From Distichodus sexfasciatus (Eukaryota > Chordata > Actinopteri > Characiformes > Distichodontidae), in NCBI GenBank assembly GCA_032718565.1, contig JAVGVS010000001.1:7205162-7269161 (forward strand): a stretch of 64,000 nucleotides of DNA, in the 5' to 3' direction. The translations under genes were made by a program, and so were the position numbers. This document shows, one piece after another, positions 1 through 11,150 of the stretch. The notes under the pieces were generated by a model. That model was not told where the DNA came from and made no database searches. It saw nothing but the letters and a program-made list of their open reading frames with translations. The number at the start of each line of letters is the position of its first letter. The stretch's first letter is position 1.

Positions 1-99
1 CTGCAACATTGCACTGAAGCACTGCTCGAGCTCAGGAGACACCCAAAACTTGCAGTGCTGACAGCAAAGCTCAGCGCTTTCAACCCCCCCCCCCGTCTG

Positions 100-600
100 T
101 GCTTTTTGGCCAAGAAGCCTCCGAGTTTTCTCTAAATATAGTCGGGCATGCTCTGGCCGATCAGAGGCCGAGGGAAGCTGAGCCCTTGAAAACCTACAAA
201 GCAGAGTTAATTACAACAGAGCTGCATCTGCATATTTAAGGGGACCTCCGCTAAAGATGTGGGTTTCGGGGGGTAATTAAGTGAATACAGCATAATTACA
301 GCTGTCTTGCACCGTTCCCTCGGCTGGCCCGGCCTGCGCAGGAGGTGGTGTGGCAGTGACAGCCCTCTCTCTCCTTCCCCATGCCAGTGACAGTGTTCGC
401 TAATGAGGATCGCCACACCAGTTCTGCCTTCCCACCTCTGCTGGCCCCGTCACACAAGCCTGGGTCAACTCTTCAACAAGAACGATCTCCCTTGTCCTCT
501 GGGGCTGTTTATTTAAAGTTCAATTGCTGGGAGGCAAGGAAACATTATTTCCAAATAGTTGGCTTTCGATTTCACTAGAGTACAGGCATTTGTGAGAAGA
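100..600. promoter_or_regulatory. Candidate conserved enhancer block with MEF2 and homeodomain motifs
   Basis: This block is more GC-balanced than the sequence after it. It holds a perfect MEF2-type site, CTAAATATAG at 132-141, and three homeodomain-type cores: TTAATTAC (207-214), GGTAATTAA (272-280) and CATAATTAC (291-299). The motif density and the lack of any repeat resemble vertebrate conserved non-coding elements. No open frame here has a recognisable product. Conservation is inferred, not measured. Confidence 0.3.
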
Positions 601-2428
601 TGCAGCGAACGACGGGGTTCTGGTTTAAATCAGTCCAAAATACATCATGACATTTTTTTACCTCTGCGATTTGGCAACATGTCAAGGGTAAAGTTGCAGG
701 CCTCAAAAGCTTTGAAAAGACAATGACTGCATGGAACCATGACAAACATACGCTACTTAGCTTACACTGCTTGGCTGAGTGCGGCAGCAAAACTCAGACT
801 GAAGGCAATAATAATCGCACATTGTTTGCCTCGCCTGTGTTTGGGAATGATGGGTCTCAAGGCTGTGTGGATTTGACTCCCTGCAGAGGACAGTTCTGTT
901 GTTGGGCAAACATTAGACCCTGTCTCTGGCCATCCTACAGCTACGCTTTTCGACAGGGAGGAGATTACCAGTGTTTATCTTCATTACCATATTAGCTTAC
1001 TGGCCCCTCGTCACAACCCATGAGAGGTTACTACTCTGACAGTCTGCAAATTGAACACCACAGGCATACGGAAGGCTCTGGAGCTCCACAGCTTCACCTT
1101 GACTTCTGCTCTTCGTAAGAGGTGAAACAGAGGAAAGATTTCAAATCAGAAATGTTGACTATCTATTAGACATTATTGCTTATATCAAATATGGCAATAC
1201 AGTTCATTTAAGGACACATTTTACAATTGCATTTATGCTTGTTGAAGAATAATAACATAATTAAAGATATATTTGCTGTTTGCAACTCATCAAAAGTATT
1301 ATACAAAAATCCACCCCTTATGCAGTCAAGGACAGATAGTAACACAAAAACCGCATCAAAGCCCCACTAGTACGTGGAATTCGGCGCGCAAATGTTTTAC
1401 TGCGGGTTGGAGGTGTCTTCACTACTCATCTACTTCTCATCACTACATGTGGTCTGTATTGCAGCCAACTTGAGTTGTGCAAACATACTAGATGACATAC
1501 AACCTTACGGTGGAACATAGTGGAATGATTTTGAGTGTCGATATGCCTCGGGTATGACAGAGAAAGCCTTGACCGGCAGCAAATCCACCGTCACACTTCT
1601 GAGCTACTTCATTTTCAAGAAGATGGTGAATAAGTTATATATCAAGCTGGAAAGCTGTAACAGAGACTAGAAGTGAAACTTGTCCAAATGATACTGCCTG
1701 ACAAAGAGACTAGGAAAGACAGTAGTGCGGATCAGAGGCCACAAGGTTTTCTCTCATACCACAACAATGGTTCAGCTAAAGGTTTAATATTGTGTGTGAA
1801 TCCCAGCGAAACATGTTCAAGTCCAAACATTTACACTTGAGTCTGTTAACTCCCAGAAGCATTCAGTAGAACGGTTAAGACTACTGACCCTTCCAATTAC
1901 CATCACGACATCAAAATCCCCCACACGGCCTGAAGGAGCTTCTGCCTGTGGTGCGTAATTAAAAGAGGCCGTATGAGTTGAGGAGGAGTTGCGTGACTGG
2001 TGTCCCATACTGGGTCTTGAAAGGGAAAACACAGAGCAAATGATGCGTGCGTAGTGTTAGCGGGCCAGTCAAAACTGATGATGTGAGAACTTTGGTTTGT
2101 CATCATGTCTGCCAACAAATGACATGGCTCTCTTCATGCCAAACCAACTCTGCCAGCCTTCACAGGAGCCAACCTCATGTCAGCAAATATAGCACAGTGC
2201 CCACCATCAGATTCGATTGAGCTCTCCCCTTCTGCTTGTTTTGCTTCTGTCTGTTTGAAGACACCTACCGGTCTGACACACCAAGGAGGCAAGTGAGAAA
2301 ATCATTTCAGTCTTACACATCACTAACAATTTGTCAGCTATTTTAGACAATTTAAAGACACTTCCTATGGTTATAATAAAAGTGTTTGTTGTATATTCAG
2401 GACTTGATGGGAAGGCAGCTGAGCTCAA
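600..2428. other. Intergenic sequence, no gene seen
   Basis: This is mixed-composition unique sequence. Open frames are short (up to about 90 codons), overlap on both strands and show no domain. No repeat structure is evident. Confidence 0.6.
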
Positions 2429-2530
2429 GCAGCCAAATAGCCCATTAGGGAGTTTCACCTGTGATCAGAAGATGGCTGGTTAAAATCCTGGGCCAATAAA
2501 GGTACCACTGAAGTGCCTTTAACCAAGATA
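2429..2530 (+). repeat. Degenerate SINE fragment
   Basis: The segment reads like the middle of a fish tRNA-derived SINE. It has a B-box-like GGTTAAAATCC (about 2478-2488) preceded by a GATCAGAAGATGGCTG stretch. After it comes a core resembling 'CCACTGAAGTGCCTTTAACCAAG', here broken by substitutions. Neither a head nor a 3' tail is recognisable, so this is an old fragment. Confidence 0.45.
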
Positions 2531-3549
2531 TTGTATGTGCCATGTTCACAAGAGTAATACTATCACATAATATTTACCTAACAGGTGAGGAACCCAGATT
2601 AACTTATTAATGTATTACAAATTTAACTGTTCTGCAATTATTGATCTGAAATTTAAAAAGCAGTTCCACAAGAGATTGGAATGGGGTGCAGTAGCAGAAC
2701 AGCAGATGTGCCATGTGTCACAGTGCTGAAATGTTAAGCGCTCACCACAAAATGCTCAAACAAATAAGCCTGTCAGACCAAGCCTGCAATCACTGGAAAC
2801 ATCCGCACAACATTCCAGAGTCAGTAATGACTTTGGAACCCTTTTTTGAGGTTCTCAACAAGGAATGTCGGGTTCGATCCATTGAGGGTTTTGATACAAT
2901 CAGTCGATGTTCCACATGAGCCTTCACTTCTATTGGCCTGTTTTAGACATCACAAAACGAATGTGTTCCATTGTGTTTATAACTGTGGATGTCCTGTAAT
3001 CTTGTGGCCGCAATGCTCATTTGTCAAAAAAGTATGCTATAAGAATGTGGGTGTTAATGTTTCAGGGATATTTCACAAGGGTGGGGTACACCCACGAGCA
3101 ATACAGCCCTGAATGGCTGATTTAACTCAGCGCATGCCAATACAATGATGATCGTTCAGAACTTTATTGGGTTACAGATTTATAGACTTCTACACACCAT
3201 GGGATTATCTTGGATGTACTTTAACCAAATCCTATGTAACGTTCCAAATCCTCAAAAGGCTTAAATGCTTAGTTGAACTTCATTGTTGTCTTGACAAGTT
3301 GCTGTGATTAGTTCAAGTCTACCAACTCTGTCAGGCCCTGAATCAGTCTTGTACTTGCTTATAAATGCTTAGGAATGCACAACATCCGACGCTACTGACC
3401 ACTTTTATATTTGCGCACTGAACAGAAAATCCAAAACCACACTGGGCAGGGCAGGGCAGTGTCTGATCGGACCAGAGGAAGGCAGCATCCATCTGCGATG
3501 GCAATCCTTCACCTCTCTTCAGCAGCACTAATGAGAAACACACCCAGCC
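2531..3549. other. Intergenic sequence, no gene seen
   Basis: Unique, AT-leaning sequence with only short overlapping chance frames. No repeat or RNA gene was recognised. Confidence 0.6.
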
Positions 3550-3810
3550 AGTGCCAGGCCAGACCCTGCGTTCCGCTTTAGACACAGCTGTCTCTACGCT
3601 CCCCCGGCTCCTCTCTTCCGCTAGCACTGACAATCCTGGAAAATTAAAGCCCCGCTTATCTCCGAGGCAGATTTCTCACCAGATTGTTCATCAGAATGCT
3701 GGAGCGAGAGTTTACCTGTTTTCGCTTTCGCTCGTTCGACTTTGTTTACCGCACAGCGGCCCGCACAGCTTGCGGAGGCCGTGACCCATGCTCTCCGTGA
3801 AAACAGATGC
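3550..3810. promoter_or_regulatory. GC- and CpG-richer block, candidate regulatory element
   Basis: This stretch has visibly more C, G and CpG than its neighbours, for example around 3596-3625 and 3735-3785. Its open frames on both strands (77 and 96 codons) show no domain. It could be a conserved non-coding element or a small CpG island, but no core promoter (TATA plus initiator) followed by a credible first exon is visible. Confidence 0.2.
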
Positions 3811-5039
3811 AAAACAGGTACGATTTAAAGTTTGATTACTGCAAAACAAACACAGTCCCTGAACATTAATCAGGAACGACAGCACAATATAATGGGCTTA
3901 TCTTGCACACACGCAGAACACGTTACTTAGTTAGAACAGTGTCCGGCAATGAGCTCGTATTTACATTTTCAGCTTGTGTGTTTAACTGTGTGTGTCATGT
4001 GTGTTCGTTTCCTCTGCAGTTTGTGGGTGTATATATACGCCCAAAAAAGGCCAGCGCAAAACACAGATCGGAACAACACGCCATTTGAAGGGTTTGTATT
4101 GTATTGTTTGTTTTTTGCTGTCTTTTTGTGTGTTATAACACACCAGCAAGAAAACGGAATGGGGCATGTTTCATTGCATGTGTTCTCAACTGTTGCTCAA
4201 ACAACAGTGGTAAACATGAATCTTTCCAAAACACTGCTGTCTCCTTGTATTTTCTTTGCAGGATAACATATGCCTTGGCAGTGAATCTGTGGGAGGCCTG
4301 AGTTATGCAGCTCCATTTGTAATAACCCCAACTTGCACTCTAAGCCTGAGCGCGTTGGAGATGTGGAGAAGGTGGGGAAAGGCCTCTTTTTCAAAGGGAC
4401 CTACCCAGGCAGGAGACATGTGGGATTTTATCAACAAGCACCATACAGCTTTGATGCTGCCTCGCTTAAATCTGACCCAACTCAAAGCAGGCCATCAGAG
4501 TATGGGCAAAGGACATCTACAACAGACACAGTGACTGTGGAGGTTACGACTGACAAAGTTTTGCAACTCTGGACAGTGTCTCACTGTGGCCTTCTTAGTT
4601 GTGTAAATGTTTTTCATTAAAACATGACTGATTATCCAGCATGCAAAAATTAACTGTGTGAGTGAGCGAGTGTGTGTTTGAGACTCCCGTCCATAAGTCA
4701 TTGCTGATGGGGATAAGCGTTTGATAGAGTGCTAATACAATCTTGACGCATCATCATAGCTCAAAATCAGTTGAAAGAGAGACGGAGATGAAGGCTAGAC
4801 GGGAAAAGCGTGGCTCAGACCAACAAAACAAGCAGAGAAGACAAAATCGATAGATGAGTCCGATGCTGCCAATATGATTGTTACAAATTTTAGAACTAAT
4901 GATTAGGTACAAATACCAGTGTAATGAACATTGCCTCGAGTGGGCATTAACGGTTGAATAGAAAAGAATATATAAGTTCTCTCAATGCCTTAAGCAATGT
5001 CAAAACAAACAAAAATATGCCAGAAGAATGCTTCAGTCA
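3811..5039. other. Intergenic sequence, no gene seen
   Basis: Unique sequence with a TG-rich patch near 3970-4010. Several 60 to 105 codon frames overlap on both strands at 3.9 to 4.7 kb, which is typical of chance frames. None resembles a known protein. Confidence 0.55.
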
Positions 5040-5620
5040 TACTGAGCAAGCTAAGTGGTAAATTGGAGCTGAAGTGAGATCCATTGGAGAAAGGCCGGAC
5101 CGGCTACGGCAGGTTGTTAGCCTGGGTCATTAGTGAACTAGCCTACATGTTTTCATTTGGCAGTGAACTGCAGGAGGTCAATTGCTTCCAAATTACTCAG
5201 CATTGCTGGGAAAACATCGAACAGATAATTAGTTCGCTCGCTCAGTTCAGGCGATTAACTGTGTTCTAAGAAACACTCAAATGACAGGCCTACCAATATT
5301 GCAATTAGTCCAATATGTGCACTGAATGGGAGATGCCTTCAAGGCAATTGTGGGACACAATGTTACACTGCAATGGCACCGGCTAAATGCAGTGCTCTAA
5401 AACACTAATTCCGCTGTCAAGCTCACTTTGGCGTAGGAAAGAGGATATTCTGAAGTTAATCCTATAGTCCTGACCATGAGGCGAGGGAGGTTAAGCAGAA
5501 TTGCCATGTTTAATATGATCAGCGCAGCCACTTTGATCAAACGGCCTCTCGGCTGGTTACAAATGGCGATTTGATTACTTGTTGAGGGTAAAGATTTCGG
5601 AAACACGTAGAGCAGGAAAC
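5040..5620. promoter_or_regulatory. Candidate enhancer block with TCF/LEF motif
   Basis: Two complex sub-blocks (about 5060-5280 and 5400-5620) stand out from AT-rich surroundings. The second holds CTTTGATCAAA at 5531-5541, a palindromic fit to the TCF/LEF (Wnt-response) site. ATTA-type cores lie around it. No coding potential is seen. The regulatory role is inferred from motif and composition only. Confidence 0.3.
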
Positions 5621-6699
5621 ATAGATTTTGTGGCTTTGAATCTCAGATCTTTTGGACAGTAGAGTCAATGTAAGGTATACAATTTTTTATCCACACATAT
5701 GTCATCACGTACTATCTGAAAAAGAAATCTGTTACTAGTCTCAGGTTTTTCTATTTTAGATTCAAGCTTCTATTATTAATGCAACATGACTGCAGATCAT
5801 TAACTTTAACATTTCAGGAAAGGACATACTTCACATCCACAGACACCAGCTAAATGACCTAGACACTTTGAGACCTCCCATCCTGTGACTGGTAGAAATA
5901 CATATGCTAATAAAAGAGGAAATCATTTTTCATTTAAATAGACATAAAACGAAAATCATTTTCTATTTTATCAGATTTGAATGAGCATGTAAAATTCATG
6001 GAATATACATGAAAATACTCTATAATCCCTAGGTTATTGATTTGTGTATTCCAGAACTATATTTTAATTAGGGTGCATGCATCTGTTTGTATGCAGGCAG
6101 TGCATGCAATTTTGTTTATGTTAAAGCAAACCGATTAAGGGCTTGTTGTTTTACATTTAAAACTGAAATATACAAGACTCTTAGACTGCACATAGTATAC
6201 TCATCTCAGCTAGACAGAGAGAATTTTGAAGAAAATTATGAGACCGAAATTAAAACACAGGCGAAAGACAGATACAGAGAGATATAAACCTCCAAAAGGG
6301 AGGATGAAAGGATGAAGAGAGACAGCCATTGAATATATGTTAGCTGGGGTCATAGCACATGTCACAAAGAATTATAAGCCCTGCTTTGTTTAACCATAAT
6401 GTCACACTCATTCCCAGTTTAAATTGATCATTTCATTTAGAGGGCAGAGTTCACTCCTCCGAATGAATTATTTAACTCTTTACTGTGACCTTTTCCAGGA
6501 GTGATCTGTTAATGACCGAGCGGGGAAAAGAGAATCAACAACATAGACTCTAAGAGAGCAACTGAAATGTAAAGGAGATGGAAATGGAAAGTCAGTAGGA
6601 AGTGCAATGCTGGTCAAAAGAGGGTGAGGCATTTGTCATTTGAGAGGGAGAGATTTCTGAGTCATGGAGTCTAACAATGCTCAAATACTGAACAGATCT
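5621..6699. other. AT-rich intergenic sequence, no gene seen
   Basis: AT-rich unique DNA with short chance frames. No transposon ends or RNA genes were recognised. Confidence 0.6.
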
Positions 6700-7040
6700 C
6701 TGGAGGGAAACATGGGTCTAGGCTGTTATCGGCTCTGCCGTCACCCATTTGAGAAGGTCACTCTGTTGGAGGTGTCTGTCCATATTTGAGACCCAAGCAC
6801 CACTCTCTCCTGTCAGTCATGTTCTCTACCTCCCCATCCAGCTTCTGCACCTAACTCCAGTCTTCCTCTACACCTGAGTCACTGTCACAGCCTCCTCTCA
6901 CCTCACTTTCTCACTCTCGCCCCTCCATCGCTCTGCATATTTTTCCACCCTCTCTTCAGTCTGCCAGCATTCTTTTACCCCATCTTAATTAAGCCCCGAG
7001 GCAGGGTGGGGAGGGAAACTTCCTGTCAGCCACTTTCTAT
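6700..7040. promoter_or_regulatory. Pyrimidine-rich candidate regulatory block
   Basis: About 6780-6980 is strongly C/T-rich. It is followed by a palindromic homeodomain-type TTAATTAA at 6985-6992 and then a purine-rich patch. A pyrimidine tract can resemble a splice acceptor region, but no credible exon follows it. Confidence 0.2.
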
Positions 7041-8170
7041 GTGTTGGCGCAAACGAGCAAATTACAAATAAATCAAATGTGCATATGCTAATACCAGAGT
7101 GCAACTTCACAACAGTCAGAACAGAGTCTATTTGGTGGGCCAATATGAAAAAGAAAGTATATGCACATCATAGCACTAAGGATTCACAGATATAAATATA
7201 GCATATCACTGAAAAGAGAGCTATTCATTACTCAGGTGTAATTACTATTAATGAAATTAATTAAGAGAATTGCTGATGTAACCGTTACATTTAAAGCCCT
7301 TCATTTCCATACCACATCACTCATATTAAGGCAGGATGACTCCTGATTACTTTCAGCACCCAAAAACAGACTGTTCTATTAGAGGTGGAGTTTTCAGTGC
7401 GGCTGCACCCAAATTATGAAACTCATGTCCCAAAAAGCTTACAGAAAGCGCCTAATTATCTGAATTTAAGAGTCATTTTAAAATCCAAGCTTTTGTCTTT
7501 GTATTATAATTATGCATTGTGAGTTTATTTATTTTGTTGTTACTTTTTAGTGTCTTTGAGAATGAAAACTGTAATATTAGTTATATTTTAGTATAATAAC
7601 CATAATGCCACTACTACTACTACTGCTTACGGTGGCTAAGAGAGCCCAATGTAATTTAAAATAAAAATTTAAAAATGTGCTGCAAAGCAATAAAACATAT
7701 TCATCAAGTTTAGAACACGTGCAAACACACTTGCACATTTATACACATGAAAACACACATGACTTTGGAAATGCGCTGAAAACAGCCTCAGCACAACAGA
7801 AGTGTGACATGACACAACAGAGGCGTTTCCTGGAGACTTTTTTCAGGCAGTCACATGCTTTTTGATTGTATGGCGCTAAAGTGGTGGGAACCAGAGAGTA
7901 AAAATTCATATTTGAGATTTATATATTACTATGGTTTAATCGTCCCTTGGTACTGTTAATGGAATTCATGTGCTCATAAAGCATGTAACCTCTCAAAAAA
8001 GGTCTCCTGGAAATACAGCCATTGTGTTGTGGCTGTTTGCAGCCCACTTCTGAAGTAGCATGTGTTTTTTCATATTTGCAGCGCGTCTATGACACGCAGC
8101 GCATTTGTAAAATGTTTCACATGTATTGTCATTTTGAAGAAAGTGTTTTATGAATTTGTATAGCGTATAC
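7041..8170. other. AT-rich intergenic sequence, no gene seen
   Basis: Unique AT-rich DNA with a short CTA triplet run at about 7609-7625. No gene or transposon recognised. Confidence 0.55.
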
Positions 8171-8316
8171 AGAGTGTAATTGTGTGTGTGCCCTGCGGTG
8201 TGTTGACGCCTGCCCAAGGTTGGTCTCTGCCTTGCGTCCTGGGTTCCTGGGATAAGCACTGGTCCCCACAGCAACCCTGACTGGGATTAAGTGGTTTGGA
8301 TAATGAATGAATGAAT
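8171..8316 (+). repeat. SINE 3' half, 5'-truncated (family 1)
   Basis: This is the 3' part of the SINE family also present at 45,442-45,784 and 59,406-59,686. All three share CCCTGCGGTGTGTTG or close variants, a CTTGCG-type and CCTGGGATA-type segment, and the end GGGATTAAGTGGTTTGGATA followed by ATGA repeats. The tRNA-like head is missing, which fits 5' truncation at insertion or later decay. Confidence 0.7.
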
Positions 8317-8376
8317 ATAATGTATACAATTTACATGTATAGTGTGTTTGCACATGCATTATGAGCTTGCTAATAC

Positions 8377-8445
8377 GCGGTGGTGGTGGTCTTGTGGTTA
8401 GAACACTTGCCTCTGTACAAAGAGTTTGTGGGTTCAAACTGTCAG
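8377..8445 (+). repeat. tRNA-like SINE head fragment
   Basis: The segment has an A-box-like TGGTCTTGTGG (8388-8398) and, about 30 bases on, a B-box-like GGGTTCAAACT (8430-8440). That spacing is usual for a tRNA-derived Pol III promoter. It is not a tRNA gene, because the stem halves needed for a cloverleaf are absent. It lies just after the SINE tail at 8171-8316 but reads like the head of a second, separate SINE. Confidence 0.5.
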
Positions 8446-8689
8446 TGAAATTAGGAAAATGGAAGTCATTTAGAGGAGTGTCACAACTTTAACATTTGAT
8501 TAGGATGGCAAAAATCAAGAAACATATATTCTTATTCTACCTACTTTGTCAATTAATCAATCCACATGAATGACCTAAAACCTTAGCCTGCAACATTAAT
8601 CTTGCAAAACCGACTCGTCTAAAGCCAAGACGTAAGAGCAAACACCCTTATCACAAATAGACCTGCCTTGCTGAAGGCACAGACACATA
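8446..8689. other. Short intergenic stretch
   Basis: AT-rich unique sequence; nothing recognised. Confidence 0.5.
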
Positions 8690-9140
8690 GTACATGATGA
8701 AGGTCTGGAGTGACCATGGTCAGAAGCCCTCAGCACCTGTCTATGGCCGGTCACAGCAGACTATCTCCACTCCCAGGCTTCCTCTGACCCTGAGGAGAGG
8801 AGGGAGAGTGCTGGCCTTATCTGAGGGCCTGACCCTGGCCCCAGCCTCGCTCAGATAGGAGCTCCCCCGGGAGAGACCTCCATGTTCCTGGAGAAACAAA
8901 CAAGCTTCCTATCACAACATCAGGGCCAGATGATGCCCCCAGGTCCCCCTGATCTCATTTAGCCGGAGCGTGTGGCTGGACTGATGCTAGCATGGTTCTG
9001 TCCTGATATAGGGGTAATCACCTTGAGATGACCTTGCAGTGCACTGCCCCTTAAGGTTAGTGGACAAATCCTCCCTACGCGATCTCAGCTGGACCTGATC
9101 TTACTGACCCATTCACTCCCTTGCATGGAACAACTGCACT
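8690..9140. promoter_or_regulatory. GC-rich candidate enhancer with clustered GATA sites
   Basis: A clearly GC-richer block inside AT-rich DNA. Three GATA-type cores lie within about 100 bases: CTATCT (8761-8766), TTATCT (8817-8822) and AGATAG (8853-8858). No open frame of interest is present. Clustered GATA sites suggest an enhancer, but this rests on motif reading alone. Confidence 0.3.
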
Positions 9141-9844
9141 ATGACCTCACAGAGAAATGGAGGAGGGGAAAAAACTTTGTGTACTTAATAAGGATTTCAC
9201 AAGCTCTGCTAGACCCAACTAGAGCCGCTAAAAGTGTTGATATCAATATTTTTAAATGATGCTTCAATTTTATCATTAGGATTTTAAAAGCACTAATAAT
9301 TGTAACATATTATTTTTAAATATCCTCATCTAAAAGTTGTGTGATTAACATCAGTCTCATAGACTCTGGCTGTGGCTTGGCTCTAGTCAACAAGACAATT
9401 TATAAAAAGTGTTGGCAGCTGCAGCAGAGTCCAGCTCAGTTGCTAAAGAGGTTCTGAATAAAAATCCAAGGCATCAAAAGCTTCAGAGTACTTCAAACTA
9501 TAAGAATGTGTTATGTTCACTGCACAAAATAACAATGGCCACAGCGGCAGCAATGCTACCATGAGCTCCATGAAGAGAAAACTCATATTCTGGAGGATGG
9601 ACCACAAGGCAAAAGCTCCCCTCATTGGGAGAGATTTTTCAAATAATTTATCCTAAATAGCCATTAATACTAAATAGCCATGATTAAAGCTTAAATTATT
9701 TACTTTCTGTGTTAAATTTCCATTAATTTTCCATTGTTTGAGGAAACGCTATGGCAAAAAATTGGGATTATTCTACACTGACAGTGTGTGCATGTGTGTA
9801 CGTGTGTACTGGGATTGTTGAACCCTATCTAATTGCTTTATTTA
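9141..9844. other. AT-rich intergenic sequence, no gene seen
   Basis: Unique AT-rich sequence with only short chance frames, the longest about 60 codons. Confidence 0.55.
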
Positions 9845-10085
9845 GGGGCTGTTGGTAGAATAAGGGTAAGGGAGTTGGCCAATTGATCGGAAGGTCGCCG
9901 GTTCAAGTCCCAAACCAGTAAGGTTACCACTGCTTTTGGCAGCGACCGGTGATCAGTATTCATGAGCAAGGTACCATCCCCAAGTACTGCTCCCCGGTCG
10001 CGGTCAAAAGCACATTTCGTTACGGTGCACTGTGCTGTGCTGTTCACAGTGATAAATGATAAATGAGTGATAAATAATCACTCAC
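9845..10085 (+). repeat. tRNA-derived SINE (family 2), plus orientation
   Basis: The tRNA-like head carries a degenerate A box (about 9853-9864) and an exact B box, GGTTCAAGTCC at 9900-9910. Next comes a body with CATGAGCAAGGTACC and TGCTCCCCGGTCGC. The 3' end is rich in GTGCTGTGCTG and runs into AATCACTCAC. A second copy of the same family lies in reverse at 40,718-40,975 and matches through the body and tail. SINEs of this kind are Pol III-transcribed, non-autonomous retroposons moved by LINE enzymes. Confidence 0.75.
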
Positions 10086-10689
10086 ATACATTACTTATTT
10101 CTACCATTATCTAAGGTAGCAGACCTAAAGCCAACATGAACTACATTACATCAACACAATTTTCTAACCATGTACCACTGACTTTCTTCGTCCTTCATTC
10201 TTCTGATAGTTTTTTAGTGATCTGTAACTTTCTATACATAAAAGTATATTTTAGTTCCAACGTGAAAACAGCTTTGGCATTGATAAATAAAGTATTCATA
10301 ACATTTTCACAGACATTCTGAAGCTGAATTTGTTTTGATGACCTTCTCTCTCTCTGGCCCCATGGGTCACCAATAGCCCTGCTGAATTAACACCTGCTTA
10401 TTGAACGTGTCCTTGGGTCCTGACCTGGCAACGCAGCAAAACAAAGAGACCACACAGCCACTCTTTCACCATAGACAAGGCACAGTCTGATCGTTTAGAA
10501 AACTGAAAGTGAGCAATGGTACTTTCAGTTTGGTTAAGCCTAAAAACCTAAAGAAAAAAAACCCTAAATTTGAACCATCAAAAAACATGGTTGTGATACC
10601 ATCTAATCTGTTCAGCCCTCCTGAGTATTTTAGGAAGGTGACATTGGTCTCATGTTTTGTCCCTGTATGTTAATGACATTTGCCAGTGC
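10086..10689. other. AT-rich intergenic sequence, no gene seen
   Basis: Unique sequence with no recognised repeat or gene. Confidence 0.55.
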
Positions 10690-11150
10690 TGATGGTCAGT
10701 AGTTGGCTGTTTGGAGCCTCTGCCTTTCCTCTGTTGTTGTTTTAGAGGCTGGTGTTGGGCGGGAGGACCAGCTGTCAGGGGAGACGACCCGCCACTCCAG
10801 GGGGGCACCTGCTCGGTTGCCAGGGAAACAGAAGGTGCGACCTGGGAGGTGGTGGTGGTGGTGGTGAGGGGGGGGTTTGGAGATCAGAGTCTCCAGAGAG
10901 ACCAGCAAAAATGTGGAAGTGTGGGACGTGAGCGAACTGCCAACATGCCTGCAGCCTCGGCGGAGAGGGGGCCGTAACATCAGGCCAGGACGGAGGAACC
11001 CAGAGGACAGCCACGACTCAGCCTGCATTACAATGCTGATGGCAAGATGTTAACAATGTGGTGCTGCCGCCGCCGGTACAAAATGTGCCATAAAAAGGCA
11101 CAGTAAAAGGACATTTGAATGTCCCCTTGCGGAAAGCAGACGGGTTCAAC
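10690..11150. promoter_or_regulatory. GC-rich, G-tract block, candidate regulatory element
   Basis: This block is G-rich on the plus strand, with a GGT triplet run at 10848-10866 and a run of eight or more G near 10868. Frames of 79 to 110 codons on both strands are driven by these triplets and encode poly-His/Pro or poly-Val, so they are not credible proteins. The G tracts could form a quadruplex. Confidence 0.2.

Noticed and set aside
9845..9920. Possible tRNA gene (A and B boxes)
   Set aside because: The boxes belong to a SINE head. Cloverleaf stems are not formed and a SINE body follows.
10696..11028. Poly-histidine/proline frame (minus) and poly-valine frame (plus)
   Set aside because: Both are made by a GGT triplet run and are not proteins.
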